A program made the translations under genes and the position numbers. The notes beneath the pieces are model-generated. The model searched no databases. It saw nothing but the letters and a program-made list of their open reading frames with translations, and was not told the origin of the DNA. From an uncultured Caryophanales bacterium (lineage in GTDB: Bacteria > Bacillota_I > Bacilli_A > RFN20 > CAG-826), in contig CAMUVS010000008.1 of the NCBI GenBank assembly GCA_947164155.1, positions 1-33,248 of the forward strand: 33,248 bases of DNA. Direction: 5' to 3'. Positions 6,834-16,648 of the stretch are shown piece after piece. The stretch's first letter is position 1, and the number at the start of each line of letters is the position of its first letter.

Positions 6834-9614
6834 ATGTTAGTCTTAAAAAACGTTTCTAAAATCTATACCAGAAAACAATCACAAGAAGATGTTGTGGCTT
6901 TAAACAACGTTTCTTTAGATTTGCCTGATAAAGGATTTGTAGCAATTTTAGGTGCCTCTGGAAGTGGTAAGACCACTTTGTTAAATATCATTGGTGGTTT
7001 AGATAAGGCGACTAGTGGAAATATGATAGTGGATGGTTTATCCACTTCTGAATTTACTGTTAAAGATTGGGATTCATATCGAAACCAAAAGATTGGTTTT
7101 GTTTTACAAAACTGCTATTTATTGCCCCATCTAAACGTTAGAGATAATGTCGCAGTTAAATTACAAATATCTCATAGCAAAGCTAAAGATATAGACGCTT
7201 TAGTAGACGAAGCCTTAAGACGAGTTGATTTATTGGATAAGAAACTTGATAAGCCTAAAGCCCTTTCTGGCGGACAAAAGCAAAGAGTGGCAATTGCTAG
7301 AGCTTTAGTAGGAAATCCAACAGTTATTTTAGCGGATGAACCAACCGGTGCGCTTGATAGTAAAACTGGTACCTCTATTATGGAATTACTTAAAGAGGCC
7401 TCTAAAGACCATTTGGTGGTGATGGTAACGCACAATAATGAATACGCTAGTAAATATGCTGATCGAGTCATCGAATTAAAAGACGGACAAATCGTTAATG
7501 ATTCTAAGCCAATTAAAAACGAAGTAGTCACTAATCCAAAACAATTAGAAAAGGTTTCAATCCCTGGTAAAACTACTTTAAAGTGGGGATTAAAGAATTT
7601 AATTGTTAAGAAATTTTCTACAATTTCTATTGTTGTAGCCGCCGCTCTTGGCTTAACAGGAGTGTCTTTAATTCTTTCGGTTTCTTCAAGTGTTCAACAT
7701 GTTTTTGATAAAGTACAGGCTGAATCATTTTCTAAATACCCTGTATCTTTTTCTTCTTATACAAATACTGACCCACAATGGGATGCATCTAAATATCCTC
7801 CATATTCAGATGAAGAAATAGTGATCGCTGATTATTCAAGTTATAACAAACTATATCACTATGACTATATGAGTGAAGCATTTTTAAACTATATGCGTTC
7901 AATGCCATCAGATTACTATTTAGGTAATTTTGAACGCTCTACAACATACTTTCATTTGTTTACCAAAAGAAATGACACAACATATGCAGAAGTGCCTGCT
8001 TCTTATTATTATTTTTATAAAGGCGTTAAAGATATTGATTTTATTGATAGACAATATGATTGTTTAAAAGGAAATTTCCCTAAAGAGGCTAATGAGTTAG
8101 CTTTAGTTGTGGATGATAGAAATCGTGTAAATGTGTCTTACTTATATTCTTTAGGTTTTGATGTTAATACATCAGTAGTTTCTGATGTGACATTCTCCTT
8201 TGATGATGTTTTAAATAAAACATTTAAATATATACCTACTCAATCAAGTACAAACCCCGACATTTCCTATTACGTTAAAAACGAAAGCAATAATACATAT
8301 CATATAACTTATAAAAATGCTCAACAGCTATATGAAGGGTCTGATTTTGAATTAAAAATCACGGGTATTTTAAGACAAAAAGAAGAATATGATCGGGTTG
8401 CTTTAAGACAAGGAATTATTTACACTCCAGCTTTTGAAGAAAAAGTTTTAAGTGACGCTAATAGTTCTGATGTTGTTATTGATCAAAAGAAAGCAGGAGA
8501 AGTTCCTGCTATTAGAATTGATAGTGGCGACTTAGAACAATCAGGCTATACTAAAGTTAATGTTAACGAAGCTATTAATAAAATTAATAGTTTGGATTTA
8601 AGCGCTGCTAATGTTAATTATCCAACTATCTTTGTTGATAAAGGTGAGAAATTTGAAATTAGTGGCACTGTTGTTAAAAAAGGTGAATGGGATAATAAAC
8701 ATGGAGTGGGTGAAGTTTGGTTATCTGATTCTCCAATCACAGACGAAGAACAACGAGAGCATATTGAATCTACTTGTTTGCAAGTAATAAGAATGGACAA
8801 CGAACGTTTATTTAGTTTAATTATTGAAAACGAAACCAAATTAAATGTCGTGACTTCTTTATCCGCTCACGTAAAAGTATCTGGAAGTGATAAAACGATA
8901 GATACATATAAAGCTGGTGACATTCGTAATGTATTAGATGGTCGAGGTTTCAGAGATACTGCTACTAGATCTCAAGTTTATTATTATGAAGCGAGTCTTC
9001 ATGAACTTGGTTCACTAGAACAAGTGACTGAATTAGACTATTACACTAATGACTATAATAGCAGAGTCAGAATTAAAGACTATTTTAAGAAATATAGCTT
9101 TGATTATTCAATTGAGCCAACTGGTGTATCTGGATATGACTATTTAGAAAATGCAAGTGTGCAATTTGATGGCGCGTTATCATTAATGACTTCTGTATTA
9201 TATGTATTTGCTATTATCTCAGTATTAGTTAGTGCGATTCTTAACGCGATATTAACATTCATTTCTGTTAGACAAAGAACTAATGAAATTGGTCTATTAA
9301 GATCTTTAGGCGCTAGAAGAAAAGATATTGCGGTTATGGTGGAGACTGAATCTCTATTTTGTGGGTTATTTGGTGGGCTACTAAGTATTTTAGTAACTTT
9401 AATAATTATTAGTCCAGTTAATGTTATTATCACTAACGCCATTTATAAATACAAATTCTATCTTATTTCTACAGTGAAATTTGATTTAGAAGGATATCAG
9501 TGGTGGGTAGCCCCAATTTGTATCGGCTTAGGCATATTAACTGCGGTAATTTCCGCCTTAATTCCTTCAATTTTAGCAAGTAGAAAAGATCCTGCTAAGG
9601 CAATAAATGAATAA
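6834..9614 (+). CDS. ABC transporter, fused ATP-binding and FtsX/MacB-type permease
   Basis: Walker A GASGSGKTT, signature LSGGQKQRVAIARAL, Walker B VILADEPTGALDS; C-terminal FtsX-like FISVRQRTNEIGLLRSLGARRKDIAVMVETESLFCGLFGG; ORF track opens at 6807 but MLVLKNVSKIYTRK at 6834 is the likelier start. Confidence 0.9.
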   Translation: MLVLKNVSKIYTRKQSQEDVVALNNVSLDLPDKGFVAILGASGSGKTTLLNIIGGLDKATSGNMIVDGLSTSEFTVKDWDSYRNQKIGFVLQNCYLLPHLNVRDNVAVKLQISHSKAKDIDALVDEALRRVDLLDKKLDKPKALSGGQKQRVAIARALVGNPTVILADEPTGALDSKTGTSIMELLKEASKDHLVVMVTHNNEYASKYADRVIELKDGQIVNDSKPIKNEVVTNPKQLEKVSIPGKTTLKWGLKNLIVKKFSTISIVVAAALGLTGVSLILSVSSSVQHVFDKVQAESFSKYPVSFSSYTNTDPQWDASKYPPYSDEEIVIADYSSYNKLYHYDYMSEAFLNYMRSMPSDYYLGNFERSTTYFHLFTKRNDTTYAEVPASYYYFYKGVKDIDFIDRQYDCLKGNFPKEANELALVVDDRNRVNVSYLYSLGFDVNTSVVSDVTFSFDDVLNKTFKYIPTQSSTNPDISYYVKNESNNTYHITYKNAQQLYEGSDFELKITGILRQKEEYDRVALRQGIIYTPAFEEKVLSDANSSDVVIDQKKAGEVPAIRIDSGDLEQSGYTKVNVNEAINKINSLDLSAANVNYPTIFVDKGEKFEISGTVVKKGEWDNKHGVGEVWLSDSPITDEEQREHIESTCLQVIRMDNERLFSLIIENETKLNVVTSLSAHVKVSGSDKTIDTYKAGDIRNVLDGRGFRDTATRSQVYYYEASLHELGSLEQVTELDYYTNDYNSRVRIKDYFKKYSFDYSIEPTGVSGYDYLENASVQFDGALSLMTSVLYVFAIISVLVSAILNAILTFISVRQRTNEIGLLRSLGARRKDIAVMVETESLFCGLFGGLLSILVTLIIISPVNVIITNAIYKYKFYLISTVKFDLEGYQWWVAPICIGLGILTAVISALIPSILASRKDPAKAINE

Positions 9615-9633
9615 AAAATAGGAATAAATCGTT

Positions 9634-10470
9634 ATGAATTATATAAATGGATATGAACGATATTTCGGTGAACCAAACACCATTCATCCAAATGCTAGAG
9701 TCTACTATAAATATTTTCATATAGACACTAATAATTCTTTTACTAATAGGTTAATTAGAGTCTATATTCCATCGATCTATGATTTTCATAATCCTGACCA
9801 TAGATTTAAAGTTATTTATATGTTTGATGGTAAGAATTTATTTGATGACTATACCTCTTTTGTTGGTGAATGGGGGATTGATGAATCTATTGAGTCAATG
9901 ATTGAACAAAGAATTAATGATGGTTATATCGTTGTGGGAATTGATGCTCCTGAAACTGATATTGATCGCTCTTTAGAAATGAGCCCAACCGGAATAAAAA
10001 GAAATAAAAAATATCCACCTCATGGAGATGGGTATGCCCATAAGTTAGGTAGATTTGTTATGAATGTTGTAAAGCCAGACATTGATAGAACTTTTTATAC
10101 GATTTCAGATTATTCTGGAGTAGGTGGTTCTTCTATGGGTGGATTAATGGCCTTTTATATGGCGGTAGAATATAAATACGACTTTAAGTTCTGCTTATCT
10201 TTTTCACCAGCCTTTTTCTTATTTAGATGGGATAATTTCAAAGCTTATCTAGATAGAAAAGTTGATGACTCACTTCCAAGAATTTATTTCTATATCGGCG
10301 GACAAGGATTCGAAAGAATATTCGTTGAAACTACATTAAGAGTGTACAATTATCTTTTAGATAAAGGCTATTCTCATGAGCAAATAAAGCTTATTTATGA
10401 TTCTGATAAAGAACATAATGAAAGAGATTGGAGAGAATACTTTCCAAAGATGCTTTTAAGAATTGATTAA
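9634..10470 (+). CDS. Putative alpha/beta-hydrolase esterase
   Basis: Nucleophile elbow GGSSMGGLMAFYMA, YMFDGKNLFDD and C-terminal KEHNERDWREYFP typical of esterase-D-like proteins. Confidence 0.8.
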   Translation: MNYINGYERYFGEPNTIHPNARVYYKYFHIDTNNSFTNRLIRVYIPSIYDFHNPDHRFKVIYMFDGKNLFDDYTSFVGEWGIDESIESMIEQRINDGYIVVGIDAPETDIDRSLEMSPTGIKRNKKYPPHGDGYAHKLGRFVMNVVKPDIDRTFYTISDYSGVGGSSMGGLMAFYMAVEYKYDFKFCLSFSPAFFLFRWDNFKAYLDRKVDDSLPRIYFYIGGQGFERIFVETTLRVYNYLLDKGYSHEQIKLIYDSDKEHNERDWREYFPKMLLRID

Positions 10471-10521
10471 TTTTATATTGCTATTAGCAACATAATCTTG
10501 TAATATCATTAAGCAAACTTT

Positions 10522-10544
10522 CTTAGGCGAAGAACAGTCCTAGG
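10522..10544 (+). promoter_or_regulatory. Leader hairpin upstream of rpmE, candidate ribosomal-protein autoregulatory element
   Basis: CTTAGG-cgaagaacagt-CCTAGG stem directly upstream of the SD ggaaggag. Confidence 0.4.
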
Positions 10545-10562
10545 CGGAAGGAGAAAGAAAAA

Positions 10563-10766
10563 ATGAAAAAAGGAATTCACCCAGTTTATCACAGATGCAC
10601 AGTTACATGTGTTAGCTGCGGAGCAACATTTGAAACTGGATCTACTGAAAAAGAAATTAGAGTTGATACATGCTCTAATTGCCACCCATTCTACACTGGC
10701 AAACAAAGATATGTCCAAGCAGACGGACGTGTCGACAGATTCAACCGTAAATACGGACTTAAATAA
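10563..10766 (+). CDS. rpmE: 50S ribosomal protein L31 (zinc-binding type)
   Basis: [28 protein letters not shown]...[12 protein letters not shown]...[11 protein letters not shown]. Confidence 0.95.
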   Translation: MKKGIHPVYHRCTVTCVSCGATFETGSTEKEIRVDTCSNCHPFYTGKQRYVQADGRVDRFNRKYGLK

Positions 10767-10772
10767 TAAAAT

Positions 10773-10795
10773 AACCGGCTTGCCGGTTCTTTTTT
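10773..10795 (+). terminator. Rho-independent terminator after rpmE
   Basis: ACCGGC-tt-GCCGGT followed by a T-run. Confidence 0.8.
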
Positions 10796-10801
10796 ACACT
10801 T

Positions 10802-12382
10802 ATGAAGAAAAGATTTTATATTACAACACCAATTTATTATCCAAGCGCCAAATTACATATTGGTCATGCTTATTGCACAACTCTTTGTGATGTTTTAGCC
10901 CGTTCTAAAAGAGAAAGAGGATATGAAACTTATTTCCTTACTGGCGCAGATGAACATGGCTTAAAAATTGAAAAAAACGCTGAAGCCAAGGGAGTTACTC
11001 CACAAGCATTTGTTGATGAAATAGTGGAAGGCTTCTTTAAACTCTGGGATTTATTAAAAATCACTAATGATGATTTTATTAGAACTACCCAAGCTAGACA
11101 CGAACACGTTGTTCAAACTGCATTTACTAGAATGCTAAATAAAGGCGATATTTATCTTGGTAAATACGAGGGATGGTATTGTAGGTACTGTGAAGCTTTC
11201 TGGACTGACACTCAAGTTGGTAAAGACCATATATGTCCAGACTGTAATAGAGAAGTACAAAAGGCAGAAGAAGAAGCATATTTCTTTAAAACAGGTAAAT
11301 ATGTTGATTCCCTTTTAAAATTTTACGACGAGAATCCTAAGTTTTTGATTCCTGAATCTCGTAAAAACGAAATGATTAATACATTCATTAAACCCGGATT
11401 AGAAGACTTATGTGTTTCTAGAACATCATTCTCTTGGGGTGTACCGGTTTTAGAAAATAAGAAGCATGTTGTCTATGTTTGGCTTGACGCTTTAACTAAT
11501 TATATTTCTGCTTTAGGCTATTGCTCTGACAATGAAGAATTATTTAAAAAATTCTGGCAAGACGAAGATACAGAAATTATCCATATTTTAGGAGCGGATA
11601 TTACTAGATTCCATGCGATTTATTGGCCAATGTTCCTTGAATCATTAGGATTAAGAAAACCTGATCGAGAATTTGTTCATGGTTTACTTATGATGAAAGA
11701 TTCTAAGATGTCTAAATCTAAAGGTAATGTCGTTGATCCATATCCACTAGTAGAACGTTATGGAGTGGACGCGGTAAGATATTATCTTACTAGAGAAATT
11801 AACTTTGGTAGCGATGGTAGCTTCTCTCCAGAACAATTTGTGGAAAGAATTAACGCTGATTTAGCTAATTCATATGGTAATTTACTAAATAGAACTATCT
11901 CAATGATTGGCAAATACTTTGATGGTGCTATTCCTGAATATAAAGGCCAAGTTAGCGAATTTGATGCATCTTTAGAAAGTATGATTGATGTTACTATTTC
12001 TAATTATGAAAAAGCGATGGATGATCTAAAAATTACTGATGCGATTATCTATGTTAATGAATTAGTTAATAGAGCAAATAAATATATTGATGAAACTACT
12101 CCTTGGGCTCTTGCTAAAGACGAAGCTAAAAAAGACGAACTTGCTAGTGTGATGAACCATCTTGCTAGAGCAATTTATGTAGCTAGTAGACTATATCACC
12201 CTGTATTAGTTACCGCTTCTGATAAAGCCTTTGAACAATTAGGTCTTACTAGTAGTGGTTATGAAAACATCAATGATAAACATTTATTAGATAATCTTAA
12301 AACTGTTAAGGGAAATCCATTATTCCCAAGATTAGATCCTAATGTCGAAGTCCCATTCATTAATGGATTGATGGCGAAGTAA
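10802..12382 (+). CDS. metG: Methionyl-tRNA synthetase
   Basis: HIGH-like motif HIGHAYCTTLCD, KMSKS in MMKDSKMSKSKGNVVDP, zinc-knuckle YCRYC...CPDC. Confidence 0.96.
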   Translation: MKKRFYITTPIYYPSAKLHIGHAYCTTLCDVLARSKRERGYETYFLTGADEHGLKIEKNAEAKGVTPQAFVDEIVEGFFKLWDLLKITNDDFIRTTQARHEHVVQTAFTRMLNKGDIYLGKYEGWYCRYCEAFWTDTQVGKDHICPDCNREVQKAEEEAYFFKTGKYVDSLLKFYDENPKFLIPESRKNEMINTFIKPGLEDLCVSRTSFSWGVPVLENKKHVVYVWLDALTNYISALGYCSDNEELFKKFWQDEDTEIIHILGADITRFHAIYWPMFLESLGLRKPDREFVHGLLMMKDSKMSKSKGNVVDPYPLVERYGVDAVRYYLTREINFGSDGSFSPEQFVERINADLANSYGNLLNRTISMIGKYFDGAIPEYKGQVSEFDASLESMIDVTISNYEKAMDDLKITDAIIYVNELVNRANKYIDETTPWALAKDEAKKDELASVMNHLARAIYVASRLYHPVLVTASDKAFEQLGLTSSGYENINDKHLLDNLKTVKGNPLFPRLDPNVEVPFINGLMAK

Positions 12383-12407
12383 GCACCTTATGGTGCTTTT
12401 TCTTTAT
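12382..12407 (+). terminator. Rho-independent terminator after metG
   Basis: AGCACC-ttat-GGTGCT followed by a T-rich tract. Confidence 0.75.
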
Positions 12408-12415
12408 CTTCTTTT

Positions 12416-12447
12416 AATCGTGCGATTGGTGTATAATAATCGTGCGA
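12416..12447 (+). promoter_or_regulatory. Direct repeats flanking a -10 box, candidate TA autoregulatory operator
   Basis: AATCGTGCGA at 12416-12425 and 12438-12447 (22 bp phase) bracketing TATAAT at 12432-12437. Confidence 0.5.
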
Positions 12448-12459
12448 AAGGTAAAAAAT

Positions 12460-12666
12460 ATGTGCGAAATAACTGCTACTGAATTTAAAACTCATTTTGG
12501 AAAATATATGGAACTTGGGCAAAATGAAGAGATTGTAGTTACTCATAGAGGCAAGCCAATTTTTACCATTATTCCCAAGAAAGAAGACTTAACTAAAAGA
12601 TGGGAGTCTTATTTTGGCATGCTCCCTAAAGAAGCTTTTGATGATAAAGATATTAATAGAGAATAA
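12460..12666 (+). CDS. Phd/YefM-family type II antitoxin (ORF track start 12442)
   Basis: MCEITATEFKTHFGKYMELGQNEEIVVTHRGKPIFTIIP. Confidence 0.85.
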   Translation: MCEITATEFKTHFGKYMELGQNEEIVVTHRGKPIFTIIPKKEDLTKRWESYFGMLPKEAFDDKDINRE

Positions 12667-13097
12667 TGATTAAAGTATTTTTTGATACAAATGTAATAAT
12701 AGATGCCTTTACCTCCAAAGATTATGATTATCGTAATTCCCAAAGATTGGTGTTAAAAGCAATAAATAAAGAAATAGATGGTTATATATCTTCTAAACAG
12801 ATTACTGATATTTACTATATTCTAAGAAAGTATTTAGATGACGAGCAGAAGAAAAGAACAATAATAAAAGATATAACTGAATCATTTAATGTTTTGCCGC
12901 TTTTACCAAGTGACATTTCTTTAGGTTTAAAATCTAATTTACCTGATTATGAGGACGCTATTTTGGAAGAAGCTGCTAGTGTTTATAGTATTCCTTTTAT
13001 TGTCACTCATAACGTTAAGCATTTTAAAAATGCAAGAGCTATTATATTTGCTCCAGAAGATTTAATTAAATATATTGATTCAGGTTCTTTTAAATAG
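12666..13097 (+). CDS. PIN-domain toxin (VapC-like ribonuclease)
   Basis: MIKVFFDTNVIIDAF, acidic LPDYEDAILEEAA and FIVTHNVKHFKNA; TAATG overlap with the antitoxin stop. Confidence 0.88.
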   Translation: MIKVFFDTNVIIDAFTSKDYDYRNSQRLVLKAINKEIDGYISSKQITDIYYILRKYLDDEQKKRTIIKDITESFNVLPLLPSDISLGLKSNLPDYEDAILEEAASVYSIPFIVTHNVKHFKNARAIIFAPEDLIKYIDSGSFK

Positions 13098-14520
13098 ATT
13101 CTTCTTTTTTGTTTGTGATGAAATATATCACCATAATCGGGAAAAGGAAGACATAGGCCAAATAGTGGATTGTTTCAATAAATGAATATAAAACAAAGCT
13201 TAAATAACCTAAAGACACAGCTAAAGTTATTCCAGGTTGTTTTTTAAATGATTTAATGATGACATAACCTGAATAACCTAATAAGGCTAAATAAGCAACT
13301 AGGAATAATATTCCACCTTCTGCTAATAAGCCAATATAAGAGGAGTGGGATGGGAAGACATAATCGTTATGAGAAACAATATTCATTGGCATTAACATTG
13401 TGTTAAAAGTACCAAATCCTCTTCCGATTACCCACCAACCGTTTTGCATTAATTGGTAGGAGTTATCCCAAATATAGGTTCTTGTATCTAAAGTTTTGCC
13501 TCCTCCAATAATAGAGTCAACTAAAGCATAAATCTTACCGAAAACTTTTCCTTTTGTAATGTAGGCAGTGCCAAATAATAATCCAGCAACAACTACAACA
13601 GAAACAATAGAAATAAGCGTGATTTGATTGCGTTTTTTGTGATCTTTATATGTTGCAATGAGTCGATATATGACGTAAATAAAGATAGAAATTGCAGAAA
13701 TTAATAATCCAGTTTTACATAAGCTAAAAATCATATTGATATAGAAGAAGGCTGCTAATAAATAGAAATACCATTTCTTAGTAAATTCATGACAAATAAG
13801 AGAGAAAGTCACTGCAACCATCATCATCATTCCATACGCATTTCTATGTAAGATGAAACTTTGAACTGCAAAGTCATATAATGTTGCACCTTCTGGTCTA
13901 TTAATCTTCAATACATATTTAAAGAAACTTATATATTTATCAAACTCCGCTATATATCCATAAACAATTAAGACAATAGCAAAACCAAAGAATAAATATC
14001 CTAAATATTTGATAAATGATACTGATGTGAATCTTTTTGGTAAAACAAATAAGCCAATATAGATTAATAAGGCTACTGCAATTATTTCAAAGCTAAAGAA
14101 CATCTTATGGAAAGATGAAATAATTAAAGGAACGGCAACATTTTGGCCAATTACATAATCGACTTCATTAACAGTATAATCCATTCTTACAATTACATTT
14201 TCAACATGTAAAGATGGCTGAATTGTAATAGCGATGATATTAATTAACACTAATGTTACTAATGTGCAGATAACAATAGAATTTAATTTATTAAATTCAT
14301 TTCGCTTCTTCCATACTTCTTCATATAAGTAATATCCCCAAAATCCAAGCATTGCTATAAAGCAAATTATTGCTGCCCACATTGGAATAGCGACGTTATT
14401 TGGATCTGGGTATTGCATGAATAATTGGCCAAATATCAATAGCACTGCAAAAGGAATTATTCCTAGCACAAACGCAAGGTCAGTCCATCTAAGTTGTAAT
14501 GATTTAATAAATGCTTTCAT
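13090..14520 (-). CDS. O-antigen ligase/polymerase-like polytopic membrane protein
   Basis: Multiple TM segments and WzyC-like signature region GRGFGTFNTML...SHSSYIGLLAEGGILFLVAYLALL. Confidence 0.75.
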   Translation of the reverse strand: MKAFIKSLQLRWTDLAFVLGIIPFAVLLIFGQLFMQYPDPNNVAIPMWAAIICFIAMLGFWGYYLYEEVWKKRNEFNKLNSIVICTLVTLVLINIIAITIQPSLHVENVIVRMDYTVNEVDYVIGQNVAVPLIISSFHKMFFSFEIIAVALLIYIGLFVLPKRFTSVSFIKYLGYLFFGFAIVLIVYGYIAEFDKYISFFKYVLKINRPEGATLYDFAVQSFILHRNAYGMMMMVAVTFSLICHEFTKKWYFYLLAAFFYINMIFSLCKTGLLISAISIFIYVIYRLIATYKDHKKRNQITLISIVSVVVVAGLLFGTAYITKGKVFGKIYALVDSIIGGGKTLDTRTYIWDNSYQLMQNGWWVIGRGFGTFNTMLMPMNIVSHNDYVFPSHSSYIGLLAEGGILFLVAYLALLGYSGYVIIKSFKKQPGITLAVSLGYLSFVLYSFIETIHYLAYVFLFPIMVIYFITNKKEESI

Positions 14521-14534
14521 ATCTTTTAATAGCC

Positions 14535-15245
14535 TTAAAATTCAAAACTTAATTCGTAGATTCTTACTCTTTGTGACGCAAACGCAGTAACATTAAGTGT
14601 TTCGCTATTAATATCAAATTTTTGCTCACAAATAGGCGGTACGACTGGTATTGGATATCCATAATCATCATAAGAATAGGTTATATTAACTAGAGACGAC
14701 ATCACTTGTTCGTTAATTTCTAAAGTAGGTTCGTCAGGAACATATTCATTTGTTTCTTCATCCCATTTTTGACTATCGTATGTTGGATATATATGGGTGT
14801 CCTCTTGATATCCAGAAGTTAAATTATAATATTGTTGAGCTTTGATTGTTATTGATTTAATTTCTTTAGCAAATGTTATTGTTATCTCGCCATCATAGTT
14901 TTGACTAGCCAACACAAGCCCTTGAGCACTTCCAAAATCTCCGGGAAAACTGCTGTTAACTAGTCTTACCCTGTTATTTTCAGTGCATTCAAAAGATACA
15001 GCTTGATTAGAGCAGCTAGAATTAATGAAACTTAATATTTTGGTTTTGAATGTAGGATCTGAGCTTTGAATCTGATTAACGTCGCCTAAATCATATTTTG
15101 AAAAGTCGACTATATATGTTTCTGAAGGGTCTACTGGATCAGGTGGATCTATTGGCCCTGATGGATCGAGCGGTCCTCCTTCAGCATTGCCACATCCTGA
15201 AAGAAGTAATGTACATAGTAGTAGAGTTATTAATTTAGTCTTCAT
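14535..15245 (-). CDS. Putative lipoprotein with Pro/Asp-rich linker
   Basis: MKTKLITLLLCTLLLSGCG lipobox, then GGPLDPSGPIDPPDPVDPSE. Confidence 0.7.
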   Translation of the reverse strand: MKTKLITLLLCTLLLSGCGNAEGGPLDPSGPIDPPDPVDPSETYIVDFSKYDLGDVNQIQSSDPTFKTKILSFINSSCSNQAVSFECTENNRVRLVNSSFPGDFGSAQGLVLASQNYDGEITITFAKEIKSITIKAQQYYNLTSGYQEDTHIYPTYDSQKWDEETNEYVPDEPTLEINEQVMSSLVNITYSYDDYGYPIPVVPPICEQKFDINSETLNVTAFASQRVRIYELSFEF

Positions 15246-15307
15246 TAATTTAGTCCTGTTAAATTACATAATATAATTTAGCATAAATAAATGTATAATG
15301 TTAGAGC

Positions 15308-16648
15308 ATGGTGAAGAAAAATATTATTCGCGGAAAATGTGTTGATATCTCTAGCGAAGGTAAAGGTGTCATTAAAACGGTCTATGGAGTAGTGTTCGTA
15401 GATTCTTTACTATTAGGAGAAGAAGCAGAGATAGAAATTACTTACGCTGGTAAAGGCGTTTCTTATGGAGTGATTAAAAAATTAATTACTATGTCGAAAG
15501 ATCGAATATCTCCGAAATGCCCAATTTCCACTGCTTGTGGTGGATGTTGCTTCCAAAACGCTACATATGAATATGAATTAAGATATAAAAAACATAAAGT
15601 AGAAGAAGCGTTAAAACGCATCGGTCACTTAGAAGGAGTAAAAGTTAATGATGTATTAGGGATGAATAACCCTGAACATTATCGAAATAAGATTCAAGTT
15701 CCCTTTGCTAAAGACCATAAGAAAGTCATTTACGGTTTTTATAAATCTAAAACACATAAAATCATTCCTCTTAAACAGTGCAATATCGAAGATGAAAAAG
15801 CTGGCCCGATTTTAGAGGCTATTGCTAGATTAATGGAAAAATATCATATCGATCCATATAACGAAGATTATCGAACTGGTATTATTCGTCATGTTTTAAT
15901 TAGAACTAGTAAATCCACAAATGAAGTGATGGTGGTCCTTGTTTCTAATGTAGACACCTTCCCTGGTCGTAATAATTTTGTTAAAGAATTAGTGAAAAAT
16001 AGGCCAGAGATTTCTACTGTTATCCAGAACACAAATAAAAGGGACACAAATGTAATTTTAGGCGAATCAGATAAAGTGCTTTTTGGTAGAGGATTTATTA
16101 CTGATGAGATACTCGGATTAAAATTTAATATTTCATGTCGTAGTTTCTTCCAAGTTAACCCAATCCAAGTCGAAATTCTCTACAAAACTGCACTAAATTT
16201 CGCAAAATTGAGCAAAAATGACACTTTATTAGACGCATATGCTGGGGTGTGTACAATCGGCTTGCTGGCGGCCCCTCATGTTAAAAAAGTGACTTCTGTA
16301 GAGTTAGAAAAAAGTGCGGTTATAAATGGTATCAATAATGCTAGATTAAATAATATAAATAACATTGAAATTATAGAGGCAGACTGCACTGAATATATTC
16401 ATAAAGAACTCCCTAAATTTGATGTTGTAATTATGGATCCACCTAGAAAAGGATCAACACCAGAATTTTTATCTGCAATAAAAAAGATTAAGCCATCTAG
16501 ATTAGTTTATATTTCTTGTGATCCTGCAACTTTAGCAAGAGATTTAGAAATATTGAGTGACACTTTTAATATAGAAGAAGTTCAACCAGTTGATATGTTT
16601 AGCCGAAGCTTTCATGTTGAAACTGTTGTAATGCTAAGCCTTAAATAA
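15308..16648 (+). CDS. rlmD: 23S rRNA (uracil-C5)-methyltransferase, RlmD/RumA family
   Basis: N-terminal TRAM-like domain, Fe-S cysteines CPISTACGGCCFQ, DAYAGVCTIGLL, VIMDPPRKGSTPEF, LVYISCDPATLARD. Confidence 0.92.
   Translation: MVKKNIIRGKCVDISSEGKGVIKTVYGVVFVDSLLLGEEAEIEITYAGKGVSYGVIKKLITMSKDRISPKCPISTACGGCCFQNATYEYELRYKKHKVEEALKRIGHLEGVKVNDVLGMNNPEHYRNKIQVPFAKDHKKVIYGFYKSKTHKIIPLKQCNIEDEKAGPILEAIARLMEKYHIDPYNEDYRTGIIRHVLIRTSKSTNEVMVVLVSNVDTFPGRNNFVKELVKNRPEISTVIQNTNKRDTNVILGESDKVLFGRGFITDEILGLKFNISCRSFFQVNPIQVEILYKTALNFAKLSKNDTLLDAYAGVCTIGLLAAPHVKKVTSVELEKSAVINGINNARLNNINNIEIIEADCTEYIHKELPKFDVVIMDPPRKGSTPEFLSAIKKIKPSRLVYISCDPATLARDLEILSDTFNIEEVQPVDMFSRSFHVETVVMLSLK

Noticed and set aside
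7172-7531. 119-aa minus-strand ORF opposite the ABC ATPase domain
   Set aside because: Antisense shadow of strongly conserved Walker/signature coding sequence.
10609-10890. 93-aa ORF overlapping rpmE and metG
   Set aside because: Overlaps two confidently identified genes and reads through the terminator hairpin.
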